This document shows positions 53,864 through 62,861 of a stretch of DNA of 64,000 bases, piece after piece (within the stretch, counting starts at the first letter, position 1; the number at the start of each line of letters is the position of its first letter). A program made the translations under genes and the position numbers. Location of the stretch: contig NZ_LJJC01000004.1 in NCBI RefSeq assembly GCF_001420715.1, positions 1,425,678 through 1,489,677 on the forward strand, in the 5' to 3' direction. Under the pieces are notes generated by a model, which saw only the letters and a program-made list of their open reading frames with translations, did not search any database and was not told the origin of the DNA. This DNA comes from Heyndrickxia shackletonii (GTDB lineage Bacteria; Bacillota; Bacilli; Bacillales; Bacillaceae_C).

Positions 53864-54178
53864 ATGGAAAAATTAACATCTGTTGAGCAATTTCATGAAC
53901 TAACAAAGAAAGGAAAACATATATTTATGTTTTCAGCGGATTGGTGCCCGGATTGCCGTTTTATAGAACCAGTGTTACCTGAGTTGGAAGAAGAATTTTC
54001 TGATTATACTTTTGTTTATGTTGATCGTGATCAATTCATTGATCTCTGCGGGGAATTAAGCATATTTGGAATCCCAAGCTTTCTTGCCTACCAAGATGGC
54101 AAAGAGCTAGGACGTTTTGTAAGTAAAGACCGTAAAACAAAAGAAGAAATCGAAAATTTCATTAACGGTCTTAAATAA
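53864..54178 (+). CDS. ytpP: Thioredoxin-like protein YtpP
   Basis: 104 residues, thioredoxin fold with active site WCPDC (Cys28, Cys31) and the cis-proline in FGIPSFLAY. No signal peptide, so cytosolic. YtpP is commonly linked to thiol redox control in Bacillus. AAGGAGG is about 8 bases before the ATG. Confidence 0.93.
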   Translation: MEKLTSVEQFHELTKKGKHIFMFSADWCPDCRFIEPVLPELEEEFSDYTFVYVDRDQFIDLCGELSIFGIPSFLAYQDGKELGRFVSKDRKTKEEIENFINGLK

Positions 54179-54189
54179 TGTAAAATAAG

Positions 54190-54217
54190 CCTCTGTCTTT
54201 TAGATAGAGGTTTTTTC
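54190..54217 (+). terminator. Terminator of ytpP
   Basis: CCTCTGTCT/AGATAGAGG 9-bp stem (one G-T) with a 3-base loop and TTTTTT. Confidence 0.88.
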
Positions 54218-54263
54218 ATGTAAAATGAGTTAATAAAATGTTTACCCAAAAGGATGATAGATC

Positions 54264-55064
54264 GTGAAGATGGATACGAAAAAAATGAAAAAAGAACTGG
54301 AAAAAAGATTACAAAAAGATAATCGTAGTATTCACTATGATCGTGAAAAAGAAACGATTCGGTTTGAAAATAAAGAAACTGGCAAGGGCATTACGGTATC
54401 CTTATCGAGTGCTGTATCAAAATGGCATGAGGAAAAGGAAAAGGCAATAGATGAAGTTGTCTATTATGTAGAAGAAGCATTGGGAGTAATGGGAACGGAA
54501 CAAAAAATTTCTGGTAATGAAAAGAAAATATTTCCGGTTATTCGTTCTACCTCTTTTCCACAAGAATCATCAGATGGAAATACGTTTATAACAGATGACC
54601 ATACAGCTGAAACCCGTATTTATTATGCATTAGATTTAGGCAATACATATAGGCTTGTGGATGAAGAATTATTAAAAAAAGAAGGCTGGGATCAAGAGAA
54701 AATTCGCGAAATGGCCCAATTTAATCTTCGATCATTATCAACAGAAATGAAAAAAGATACAGTAGCAGGAAATGATTATTATTTCTTAAATACAAATGAT
54801 GGTTATGATGCAAGCAGAATTTTAAATGAAAAATTTTTAAAGGAAATGTCGGAGAAGATAGAAGGAGATATGGCAGTTTCTGTTCCCCATCAGGATGTTC
54901 TTATCATTTGTGATCTCCGCAATGAGACTGGATATGATATTTTAGCACAAATGTCAATGAGCTTCTTTACGAATGGACATGTTCCCATTACAGCATTGTC
55001 ATTTATTTATGAAAATGGAGAATTGGAGCCAATTTTTATTATGGCAAAAAATCGGAAAAAATAA
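54264..55064 (+). CDS. ytpQ: DUF1444 protein YtpQ
   Basis: 266 residues, soluble, matching the YtpQ/DUF1444 family adjacent to ytpP in Bacillus. Conserved stretches are [13 protein letters not shown] near residue 90, [18 protein letters not shown] near 123 and [14 protein letters not shown] near 205. Function unknown. The start is GTG, with AAAGGATGAT upstream. ytpR, which follows in B. subtilis, is absent here. Confidence 0.88.
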   Translation: MKMDTKKMKKELEKRLQKDNRSIHYDREKETIRFENKETGKGITVSLSSAVSKWHEEKEKAIDEVVYYVEEALGVMGTEQKISGNEKKIFPVIRSTSFPQESSDGNTFITDDHTAETRIYYALDLGNTYRLVDEELLKKEGWDQEKIREMAQFNLRSLSTEMKKDTVAGNDYYFLNTNDGYDASRILNEKFLKEMSEKIEGDMAVSVPHQDVLIICDLRNETGYDILAQMSMSFFTNGHVPITALSFIYENGELEPIFIMAKNRKK

Positions 55065-55088
55065 AAAGGCCAGCTAATGCTGGCCTTA
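55065..55088 (-). terminator. Terminator of the YhcN/YlaJ-like gene
   Basis: AAGGCCAGC/GCTGGCCTT 9-bp stem; on the minus strand it is followed by TTTATTTTTT. On the plus side (ytpQ) the T-run is poor. Confidence 0.85.
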
Positions 55089-55091
55089 CCT

Positions 55092-55718
55092 TTAACGATT
55101 ATTTGGGAAAACTCTATTTACCGCACTGCTGATTTGGTCATATAATCCTTTAACAGGATGTCCTTTTCTTAGCTCATTACCAAAATCAGTTACTCGGTTG
55201 TAAAAATCTGGGTTTGTTGTTACATATACATTATCAATGGTGTTGTCCGCTTTTTTGACCTCACGGGCTATTTTATTTTCAAATGTTTTTGGCAGTTCAC
55301 CTCTGGAACGGTTGTTCAGCATTACTGCCACATATGCATTATTTCCCGTAACAAGAACATTGGCTCTGCGAACTTCTTTTAAATTAGATACACGGTCTGC
55401 CGCTTCTTTTGCAATTCTGTAGTTGCTACGGTTGTTGTAATTTCTGTTATAGTTAACATCTGTTCCAAGATTGTTATCTCGGTTAACTCCAAAAGTATTA
55501 TCTCGGTTAACATCAAGATTATTATCGCGGTCACGGTAGTTAACATTTGCCCCAGGACCTAGGTTATCTGTATAACTTACTCGGTCCATGTTGTTAGTGT
55601 TTGGATTATAACGAACCGGGCTTACATTACTTTTTCCCCTATCGGCATTATTATTGGCACATCCCAATAATAATCCTGAAGCAAGACCAAGTGTTAGTAC
55701 TGTCTTAACGATTTTCAA
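55092..55718 (-). CDS. YhcN/YlaJ family sporulation lipoprotein
   Basis: 208 residues with a lipobox LLGC (Cys20), an Asn/Asp/Arg-rich low-complexity stretch (about residues 45-95, repeats of NRDNNLG and NVNYRDRDN type) and a C-terminal YhcN/YlaJ domain (RIAKEAADRVSNLKEVRRAN, then VYVTTNPDFYNRV). Members of this family are found in the forespore or spore membrane. GGAGG lies about 9 bases before the ATG. The low-complexity stretch probably varies between strains. Confidence 0.88.
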   Translation of the reverse strand: MKIVKTVLTLGLASGLLLGCANNNADRGKSNVSPVRYNPNTNNMDRVSYTDNLGPGANVNYRDRDNNLDVNRDNTFGVNRDNNLGTDVNYNRNYNNRSNYRIAKEAADRVSNLKEVRRANVLVTGNNAYVAVMLNNRSRGELPKTFENKIAREVKKADNTIDNVYVTTNPDFYNRVTDFGNELRKGHPVKGLYDQISSAVNRVFPNNR

Positions 55719-55943
55719 CGTTATCGCCTCCTTATTTCGTTAATCCCTATTAATTTTCCATACACTATTGAATTTCATTCTGCTAATTATTGTTAGCCGA
55801 GACAGGCTTATGTACTTATTTTGCCATTAACAAAGAAAATCCCTCGAAATTTCAACATATCCTTGTATAATGAATAATATAGGAATTTTAATTGCTTAAA
55901 TTTCCTCTGTACTCGTTTTAGGAAATGATAAAAAATTTAACCC

Positions 55944-55952
55944 TGTGGATAA
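55944..55952 (-). promoter_or_regulatory. Perfect DnaA-box sequence (isolated)
   Basis: TGTGGATAA is the complement of the consensus DnaA box TTATCCACA. Only one copy is seen, so it may be chance; no origin features are nearby. Confidence 0.3.
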
Positions 55953-55966
55953 CTTTTCAAAAAAAT

Positions 55967-56112
55967 AGTCTGCGTCTAGCCAAAGCAGCCGTCGGCTAGC
56001 GGATTTCTCCGTCTCCTTCCTACGATAAGTCAACATTATTTTGTGAACTTCCTCACTGTGTTCCTTTATCTCAATCGAACACTACGAAATCCGTGCGTTG
56101 GAGCTGGGGAGT
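55967..56112. repeat. Dispersed repeat family 2, long copy upstream of sftA
   Basis: Opens with GTCTGCGTCTAGCCAAAGCA and contains CTCCGTCTCCTTCCTACGAT followed by AAGTCAACATTATTTTGTG, aligned with the copy at 37290-37350. It ends about 47 bases before sftA. No other feature is seen in 55719-56159 apart from the promoter region of the minus-strand gene. Confidence 0.6.
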
Positions 56113-56159
56113 TTGTGCCTTTGTTTTGAAACAGGTTGAACAATAGAAAGAGTGATAAA

Positions 56160-58955
56160 ATGAGTTGGATAAAAAATCTAATGAAAATATTTGGATCAAA
56201 TGAAAGTGAAGAATATGACGAATTTGAAAATCAAGAATTAAAACGACATGAACATACAAACGGACAAATGGAAACAAAGGTTACATATCAATATCCAAAA
56301 GGAAATTTCCGATTTCCGTTACAGGTAGAAGATAAAAGGAACGCATCTATTAGGACAAGCACTTCAAAAATAAATAATAAAGATCAGTATCAAGATCAAG
56401 ATCAAAAACAACATCAAAAACCAATTTCGAAAAGTCGTCCATTTACGGGGAAAACAACGGAGAAAAAATATAACAGCTCTGTGGAAACTTCCGTATCTTC
56501 TGACCAACGTGAAAGGATTCAGACTAAAATCAAGCCGAAAATAAAGCAGCCATTTCGGCCAACAGAAATTCCTTCGCCCGTGTATGGATTTAATCGACCA
56601 CCAAAAAGAAACAAAGAAAAAAACAGTAATGTGCTTAACGATTTAAACAATGAGGAAAGTAAAGATATACAATCTTATAAGGATTTCGAAAATGAAACGA
56701 TGCGACCAACGGCGGTTATGGAAGTATCGGAAAATAATATGGTGAAACAGGATAACGTTAATGATCATCAGTTAAAAAGAGACGAACAGCAAAAGTTGCA
56801 AAATTGGTTAGAAACAGAAGTTCCACTCCAAACAGAGCAACAGGAACTGGAAGAAGAAAAACGGTCAATTTCTAATCAAAATAAACTGGCAGGGAAAGAT
56901 CAATTATTTCAACAGGAGCAAGAACTGGAAGAAGTAGCTTTAAATTCTAATTCAAATGAACCGGAAGTGGAAGAACCGCTACAAGAGGAGCAAGAAGCAG
57001 AAGAAGAAATTCCATTAAATGAATCAGAAGTGAAAGAACCACTACAAGAGGAGCAAGAATCGGAAGAAGTAGTAGCATTAAATTCTGATGCAAATCAACT
57101 AGAAGTAGAAGAACAATCACTGCAAGAGGAGCAAGAGTCGGAAGAAGAAGTAGTATTACATTCAGATGCAAATGAATCTGAGGTAGAAGAACAATCACTG
57201 CAAGAGGAGCAAGAATCGGAAGAAGAAGTAGCATTAAATTCTGATGCAAATCAACCAGAAGTAGAAGAACAATCACTGCAAGAGGAGCAAGAGTCGGAAG
57301 AAGAAGTAGCATTATATCCTGATGCAGATGAATCAGACGTGGAAGAAACAAATCCTGAATTAAATGAAGAGCCAGTTCGCTCTCATATACCATTTAACGT
57401 TATCATGCTGAAAAAAGACCGCGAAAATTTAGCTAAAAAGCAAACGGCAGTCGAAATTCCGATGGCAAATCCTGAAATTGCAGCTGCCGTAGACACGGAA
57501 GTATATGAAACTGAAGAATATATAGAAGAGGATTATGTTTTTCCATCCCTGCAGTTGTTAAATCCCCCTATCCAGCAAGATATGGATAAGGAGTGGCTTA
57601 AAAGTCAAAGTGAACTACTGGATGAGACATTATTGAGTTTTAATGTTCGGGCAAAAGTTGTAAATGTAAGTCAAGGTCCATCCGTAACAAGGTTTGAGGT
57701 TCAGCCTGAACCCGGAGTTAAGGTAAATAAAATAACCAATTTAAGTGACGATATTAAACTAAGTCTTGCTGCAAGAGATATTCGAATGGAAGCGCCTATT
57801 CCAGGTAAACATACGATTGGAATTGAACTTCCTAATGCGAAAAGCAGACCAGTATATATTAGTGAAATTATTTCCAGCGAAATATTTCAACAAAGTGAGT
57901 CACCTCTCACTGCTGCACTTGGATTAGATATTTCAGGAAACCCGGTTATAACTGATTTAAGAAAAATGCCGCACGGTTTAATTGCAGGAGCAACAGGATC
58001 AGGAAAAAGTGTTTGTATCAATTCTATTCTTGTCAGTCTGTTGTATAAATCAACTCCTGATGAATTAAAGTTGTTAATGATAGATCCGAAAATGGTGGAG
58101 CTTGCGCCATATAATTATATTCCGCATTTAGTGAGTCCAGTTATAACAGATGTCAAAGCAGCAACCGCAGCACTTAAATGGGCTGTAGAAGAGATGGAGA
58201 GAAGATATGAACTATTTGCGCATACAGGTGTCAGGGAAATCGGGCGGTATAATGAGATGGCCGAAGAAAATAGGCAATTTAATCAAAAGCTGCCTTTTAT
58301 CGTCATTGTTATTGATGAATTAGCGGATTTAATGATGATGGCTCCTGCTGACGTGGAGGAAGCTATCTGCCGTATTGCCCAGAAAGCTAGGGCATGTGGC
58401 ATTCACTTGATCATTGCAACCCAACGTCCATCTGTTGATGTCATAACTGGATTAATCAAAGCCAATGTTCCAACCAGAATCGCCTTTTCTGTATCCTCAC
58501 AAGTCGATTCCAGAACGATTATAGACATAAGTGGTGCAGAGAAGCTGTTGGGAAGGGGTGATATGCTCTTTTTAGGTAATGGCACTTCCAAGCCTGTACG
58601 CCTTCAAGGAACATATGTCTCAGATGAGGAAATTGATCAGGTGGTGGCACATGTACGTGCAGAAAGGAAACCGGATTATTTATTTGAACAGGAAGAACTT
58701 CTTAAAAAAGCCATCATCCAAGAGGAAGAAGATGAAATCTTTCAAGATGTATGTGAATTTGTAATGGAACAAGGAGCAGCATCTACATCCCTTATTCAAA
58801 GGAACTTTAGAATTGGCTATAATCGTGCGGCACGTTTAATTGAAATGATGGAGCAGCAAGGAATTATATCGGAGGCAAAAGGCAGCAAACCTAGGGATAT
58901 ATTAGTTTCACGTGAAGAATTAAATATTCTCATTGGAACAGAAGATACAAATTAA
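56160..58955 (+). CDS. sftA: DNA translocase SftA (FtsK/SpoIIIE family)
   Basis: 931 residues. A variable N-terminal half contains a Glu-rich tandem repeat (residues about 269-396), followed by the FtsK motor: Walker A GATGSGKSVC near residue 612, Walker B IVIDELADLMM near 722, QRPSVDVITG, and a C-terminal winged-helix gamma domain (NFRIGYNRAARLIEMMEQQG). No membrane helices, in keeping with SftA, the soluble septum-associated translocase that moves chromosomes before septum closure. I start at ATG 56160, 7 bases after AAAGAGTGAT. Confidence 0.95.
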   Translation: MSWIKNLMKIFGSNESEEYDEFENQELKRHEHTNGQMETKVTYQYPKGNFRFPLQVEDKRNASIRTSTSKINNKDQYQDQDQKQHQKPISKSRPFTGKTTEKKYNSSVETSVSSDQRERIQTKIKPKIKQPFRPTEIPSPVYGFNRPPKRNKEKNSNVLNDLNNEESKDIQSYKDFENETMRPTAVMEVSENNMVKQDNVNDHQLKRDEQQKLQNWLETEVPLQTEQQELEEEKRSISNQNKLAGKDQLFQQEQELEEVALNSNSNEPEVEEPLQEEQEAEEEIPLNESEVKEPLQEEQESEEVVALNSDANQLEVEEQSLQEEQESEEEVVLHSDANESEVEEQSLQEEQESEEEVALNSDANQPEVEEQSLQEEQESEEEVALYPDADESDVEETNPELNEEPVRSHIPFNVIMLKKDRENLAKKQTAVEIPMANPEIAAAVDTEVYETEEYIEEDYVFPSLQLLNPPIQQDMDKEWLKSQSELLDETLLSFNVRAKVVNVSQGPSVTRFEVQPEPGVKVNKITNLSDDIKLSLAARDIRMEAPIPGKHTIGIELPNAKSRPVYISEIISSEIFQQSESPLTAALGLDISGNPVITDLRKMPHGLIAGATGSGKSVCINSILVSLLYKSTPDELKLLMIDPKMVELAPYNYIPHLVSPVITDVKAATAALKWAVEEMERRYELFAHTGVREIGRYNEMAEENRQFNQKLPFIVIVIDELADLMMMAPADVEEAICRIAQKARACGIHLIIATQRPSVDVITGLIKANVPTRIAFSVSSQVDSRTIIDISGAEKLLGRGDMLFLGNGTSKPVRLQGTYVSDEEIDQVVAHVRAERKPDYLFEQEELLKKAIIQEEEDEIFQDVCEFVMEQGAASTSLIQRNFRIGYNRAARLIEMMEQQGIISEAKGSKPRDILVSREELNILIGTEDTN
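56964..57348 (+). repeat. Tandem repeat coding for Glu-rich linker of SftA
   Basis: Five imperfect units, the last three of 78 bp (26 residues) with the theme EVEEQSLQEEQESEEEVAL then NSDANQP. The first two are shorter. Copies are highly similar at the DNA level, so the number is likely to vary by slippage. Confidence 0.85.
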
Positions 58956-58969
58956 AAGTAGTTTTAGGA

Positions 58970-59005
58970 GGAGCTTATTATAAAGGATAAGCTCCCATAC
59001 TTTTT
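58970..59005 (+). terminator. Terminator of sftA
   Basis: GGAGCTTAT/ATAAGCTCC 9-bp stem with an 8-base loop, then CATACTTTTTATG. Confidence 0.78.
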
Positions 59006-59202
59006 ATGTAGATGAATGAAAAATTTGGATTATAAGATAATATCTTCATAAAATTGGGAAAGATATCTTATATAACTCCTCCTAAGATACCATAGTCACC
59101 CATAATAAAAAGTGCTATAATTATTAAGTATGTTTTTTGATGAACAAGGACATTACGATTCATTTTGAATTACATAACCGTTAGAAAATTGCAAGTTTTT
59201 TC

Positions 59203-59231
59203 TTCGCAAAAAATAGTCTTTGTCATATACT
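59203..59231 (+). promoter_or_regulatory. Candidate promoter of murC
   Basis: TTCGCA and TATACT with a 17-base spacer, 32 bases before the murC start codon. The -35 is a moderate match. Confidence 0.45.
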
Positions 59232-59263
59232 GCATACATATAGACATTGTTGGAGGTTCTATT

Positions 59264-60568
59264 ATGACTGTATACCATTTCGTAGGCATCAAGGGTTCCG
59301 GAATGAGTTCTTTAGCACAAATACTTCACGATATGGGTTATGAAGTGCAAGGATCAGATGTTGAAAAATATTTTTTTACCCAGAAAGCCTTAGAAGACTC
59401 AGGTATAAAAATATTGCCCTTCCAGCGTGAAAATATTCAACCTGGTATGACGGTAATAGCAGGTAATGCTTTTCCTGATACACATGAAGAAATTGAAGAA
59501 GCCTTTAATAAGGGTATTCCAGTTATTCGCTACCATAAATTTTTAGGGGAATTTATGCAGCGATTTACGAGTATAGCCGTTACTGGTGCGCATGGAAAAA
59601 CGGGGACGACTGGCTTATTGGCACATGTCATGAAAAATGTAAGGCCAACTTCCTATCTGATCGGCGACGGTACAGGTAGTGGTGTAAAGAATGCAGAGTA
59701 CTTTGTATTTGAAGCCTGTGAATATAGAAGACATTTTCTATCCTACTTTCCTGATTATGCCATTATGACCAATATTGATTTTGATCATCCTGATTATTTT
59801 GCTAATATTGATGATGTATTTTCAGCATTTCAGGAGTTAGCATTACAAGTCAAAAAAGGAATATTTGCGTATGGGGATGATGAACAGCTGCAAAAAATTC
59901 AGGCAAAAGTTCCTGTCCTTTTTTACGGATTTGAAGAAGAGAATGATTTTCAAGCAAGAAATATTGTAAAAGAAACAACTGGGACAAAGTTTGATGTTCA
60001 TGTAAGAAATAATTACTATGCAACATTCGAAATTCCTTTCTTTGGTGATCATAATGTGTTGAACGCCTTATCCGTCATTGCAATATGCCATTATGAAGGA
60101 ATTGAAACAGAAGCTATTCAAAAGCATATTAAGTCTTTCCAAGGAGTAAAACGTCGCTTTACGGAAAAACAGATTGGATCGCAGATAATTATTGATGACT
60201 ATGCTCATCATCCAACCGAGATAAGAGCGACTGTTGATGCAGCACGACAAAAATATCCCGATCGTAATATTGTTGCTGTATTTCAACCACATACCTTTAC
60301 CAGAACACAAACATTTTTAAATGAATTTGCGGAAAGCTTAAGCCAAGCGGATGATGTTTTCTTATGTGAGATTTTTGGATCTGCAAGAGAAAATCATGGT
60401 AAATTATCAATTAAAGATTTACAAGAAAAAATTGACAGATCTGAAATCCTTTCAGAAGAAGATACTTCACCATTATTACATCTCGACAATAGTGTTATTC
60501 TATTTATGGGTGCCGGAGATATTCAAAAGTTCCAAAAAGCATATGAGAATTTATTGCAATCTAAATAA
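59264..60568 (+). CDS. murC: UDP-N-acetylmuramate--L-alanine ligase MurC
   Basis: Adds the first L-Ala to UDP-MurNAc in peptidoglycan synthesis. 434 residues in three Mur domains: UDP-binding [19 protein letters not shown] at the N-terminus, the ATP loop [11 protein letters not shown] near residue 108 and [11 protein letters not shown] near 152, then [11 protein letters not shown] and [10 protein letters not shown] in the C-terminal part. I start at ATG 59264, where TTGGAGG lies 6-8 bases upstream; the frame is open for another 33 codons without a site. Confidence 0.95.
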   Translation: MTVYHFVGIKGSGMSSLAQILHDMGYEVQGSDVEKYFFTQKALEDSGIKILPFQRENIQPGMTVIAGNAFPDTHEEIEEAFNKGIPVIRYHKFLGEFMQRFTSIAVTGAHGKTGTTGLLAHVMKNVRPTSYLIGDGTGSGVKNAEYFVFEACEYRRHFLSYFPDYAIMTNIDFDHPDYFANIDDVFSAFQELALQVKKGIFAYGDDEQLQKIQAKVPVLFYGFEEENDFQARNIVKETTGTKFDVHVRNNYYATFEIPFFGDHNVLNALSVIAICHYEGIETEAIQKHIKSFQGVKRRFTEKQIGSQIIIDDYAHHPTEIRATVDAARQKYPDRNIVAVFQPHTFTRTQTFLNEFAESLSQADDVFLCEIFGSARENHGKLSIKDLQEKIDRSEILSEEDTSPLLHLDNSVILFMGAGDIQKFQKAYENLLQSK

Positions 60569-60575
60569 TTTCTTG

Positions 60576-60608
60576 AAAAAGGACTGCTTGAGATAGCAGT
60601 CCTTTTTC
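60576..60608. terminator. Shared terminator of murC and the M29 peptidase
   Basis: AAAAAGGACTGC/GCAGTCCTTTTT 12-bp stem with an 8-base loop between convergent genes. Confidence 0.93.
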
Positions 60609-60614
60609 TTATCA

Positions 60615-61730
60615 TTATTTTAGATTTTCAGGATTCAAGCATTCCAATTCTGGTATTACAAATAGTCCGTCTTTTCGAATCAACACATCATCAAAATAAA
60701 TTTCCCCGCCGCCATATTCTGGTCGTTGGATTAGAACCATATCCCAATGAATATTAGAGTTATTTCCATTTGGTGCTACATCATAGCATTGACCTGGAGT
60801 GAAGTGAATACTGCCGGCGATTTTTTCATCGAACAATATGTCTTGCATAGGGTGAAGGATATATGGATTAACACCGATTGCAAACTCACCGACATATCTA
60901 GCACCTTCATCCGTATCGAAAATCTTGTTAATTCTTTCAGTATCATTGGACGAGGCTTCAACAATTTTTCCATCTTTAAATGTTAGCTTCACGTTTTCGA
61001 AAGTAAAACCTTGGTAAGGGGATGGAGTATTGTAGGTAAGAGTCCCGTTAACGGAATTTCGTACCGGAGCTGTGTAAACCTCTCCATCTGGTATGTTAAG
61101 GTGGCCGGCACACTTAATTGCCGGAATATCCTTAATGGAAAAAGTTAAATCTGTACCCGGACTTACCAGTCTTACTTTATCCGTTTTGTTCATTAATTCC
61201 ACTAATGAATCCATTGCTTTGTCCATCTTACTGTAATCCAAATTACATACATCGAAATAAAAGTCTTCGAAGCTTTCCGTACTCATTTTTGCCAGCTGTG
61301 CCATTGAAGAGTTTGGATAACGAAGAACGACCCATTTTGTTTTCGGCACCCGAATTTCTCTATGTACTTTTTTACCAACCGTATTTCCTTCGATTTTCAT
61401 TTTCTCATCAGGTACATCTGCGTGTTCATTGATGTTATCACCAGAACGAAGGCCAATATATGCATCCATGTTCTGCATAACATTTGCTTCAAATTCAGCC
61501 TTCATCTCAAATTGTTCTTGTACTGCTCCCATTAAAAGGGCACGATCAACCTGTTGATCCTTTAATGAAACAAAAGGATAGCCACCTGCTGCATAAGCCT
61601 CTTTTACAAGTGCTACTACTAATTCACGCTGTAATCCGAAATTCTCAATTAACACTTTTTCTCCGGGCTGTAATTGAACGGAATAATTAATTAGATTTTT
61701 AGCCAGTTTTTCAATACGTGGATCTTTCAT
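60615..61730 (-). CDS. M29-family aminopeptidase
   Basis: 371 residues, thermophilic-type metallo-aminopeptidase (COG2309). Candidate metal ligands are in NIPDGEVYTAP near residue 233, EFAIGVNPYI near 290, SIHFTPGQCYD near 320 and NIHWDMVL near 335, in the order known for AmpS/AmpT. It is shorter than B. subtilis AmpS (about 410), so it may be a separate paralogue. The N-terminal MKDPRIEKLAKNLINYSVQL is typical. GGAGG precedes the ATG. Confidence 0.88.
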   Translation of the reverse strand: MKDPRIEKLAKNLINYSVQLQPGEKVLIENFGLQRELVVALVKEAYAAGGYPFVSLKDQQVDRALLMGAVQEQFEMKAEFEANVMQNMDAYIGLRSGDNINEHADVPDEKMKIEGNTVGKKVHREIRVPKTKWVVLRYPNSSMAQLAKMSTESFEDFYFDVCNLDYSKMDKAMDSLVELMNKTDKVRLVSPGTDLTFSIKDIPAIKCAGHLNIPDGEVYTAPVRNSVNGTLTYNTPSPYQGFTFENVKLTFKDGKIVEASSNDTERINKIFDTDEGARYVGEFAIGVNPYILHPMQDILFDEKIAGSIHFTPGQCYDVAPNGNNSNIHWDMVLIQRPEYGGGEIYFDDVLIRKDGLFVIPELECLNPENLK

Positions 61731-61913
61731 GTTGTATTCCTCCAGTAAAAAGTTTACGTACTATTATATTGTAACCCAAATGAATAGATCCTGTTTAATA
61801 AAAAAAGTCTAAATAATTTAATATTTGGCGAAAGAACACGAATATGAGAAAATAAAAGAAAAAAGACATCTCAAATTAGGACGTATGTTAAAGGAAAAAA
61901 AAACGAGATGAAA

Positions 61914-61939
61914 GTTTAGGTAGTCCATAATTGGGGAAT
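61914..61939 (+). promoter_or_regulatory. Sigma-B promoter of ytxGH
   Basis: GTTTAG (61914) and GGGAAT (61934) with a 14-base spacer, 25 bases before ytxG, close to the sigma-B consensus GTTTAA-N12-15-GGGTAT. The B. subtilis ytxGHJ operon is a known general-stress (sigma-B) target. Confidence 0.75.
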
Positions 61940-61964
61940 TGTTTAGTTAACTGGAGGTTTGCAG

Positions 61965-62453
61965 ATGATTATTATTCTTTATTTAAGTGTTGCATTAATA
62001 GCGGTGGCATTTTTAGTTCTTGTCATCAGTCTTACAAAAACCTTAAAATCCATGAAAATAACATTGGATAGGGTCTCTAAGACAATGGAAGACTTGGAAG
62101 GTCAAATGCAAGGAATAACAACGGAATCTACATTATTATTACATAAGACGAATGAATTAGCTGAAGACATTCAGAGAAAATCGGAAAAATTAAATAGTGT
62201 TGTAAATGCTGTTCAAGATATTGGATCCACTATTAAGGAATTCAACGGATCTATTAGAAAAGTATCATCAAGTCTTTCTACACAAGTTGTCAATAATCAG
62301 GATAAAATCGCACAGGTTTTACAATGGGGCTCGGTAATAAAAGAATTAAGAGATAAATGGATGGAAAGAAAAGAAAGCAAAAAAGAGCCGGTTACTTTTG
62401 ATGAACAAGCAGATGTAGAACTTAGAGAGGTTAAAAGAGTAAGAAGCGAATAG
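61965..62453 (+). CDS. ytxG: General stress protein YtxG (DUF948)
   Basis: 162 residues with one N-terminal transmembrane helix ([20 protein letters not shown]) and a long coiled-coil tail, the usual DUF948 layout. I start at ATG 61965, 7 bases after TGGAGG. It is part of the sigma-B ytxGH operon; the molecular role is unknown. Confidence 0.9.
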   Translation: MIIILYLSVALIAVAFLVLVISLTKTLKSMKITLDRVSKTMEDLEGQMQGITTESTLLLHKTNELAEDIQRKSEKLNSVVNAVQDIGSTIKEFNGSIRKVSSSLSTQVVNNQDKIAQVLQWGSVIKELRDKWMERKESKKEPVTFDEQADVELREVKRVRSE

Positions 62454-62464
62454 GAGGAATAGTA

Positions 62465-62812
62465 ATGGAGAAAACAGAAATGAATCGAAGCGACGCTCGT
62501 GAAAAATTAGATACAAAGACTTTTATAGTAGGTGCAATTATTGGAGGTGTAGTTGGTGCTGCTACCGCATTATTACTTACTCCAAAATCAGGAAAAGAAA
62601 TTCGCAGTGATTTAACAGGACAAGTGGATACCTTGAAAAATAAAAGTAATCAGCTTAAAACGATTGCCTCTGAAAAAAGCACTGAACTTATCGCCGCAAC
62701 TAAGGAAAAATCCGCTCGATTGCGTGATTTAACGATGGAAAAAGGAAGTAATTTAGCAGAAACAGTGAAAGAAAAGTCCAAAATTATAACGGAAAACGTA
62801 ACGAAGAAGTAG
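62465..62812 (+). CDS. ytxH: General stress protein YtxH
   Basis: 115 residues with a glycine-zipper-like membrane segment (FIVGAIIGGVVGAATALLLTP) followed by KSGKEIRSDL and a long amphipathic helix of KEKSARLRD-type repeats, typical of the YtxH family. AGGAGG is 7 bases before the ATG, 11 bases after ytxG. In B. subtilis ytxJ follows; it is missing here because a terminator and a convergent gene come next. Confidence 0.92.
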   Translation: MEKTEMNRSDAREKLDTKTFIVGAIIGGVVGAATALLLTPKSGKEIRSDLTGQVDTLKNKSNQLKTIASEKSTELIAATKEKSARLRDLTMEKGSNLAETVKEKSKIITENVTKK

Positions 62813-62828
62813 AGGCTTTTTAATAGAA

Positions 62829-62860
62829 AAGAAACCAGCAGAGCCTCTGCTGGTTTTTAT
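62829..62860. terminator. Terminator of ytxGH
   Basis: GAAACCAGCAGAG and CTCTGCTGGTTT stem with a short loop and TTTATTTC. The convergent gene stops at 62862. Confidence 0.9.
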
Positions 62861-62861
62861 T

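Noticed and set aside
56947-57393. 148-codon Leu-rich minus-strand frame in sftA
   Set aside because: It is the complement of the Glu-rich tandem repeat (GAA/GAG read as Leu/Leu-like codons).
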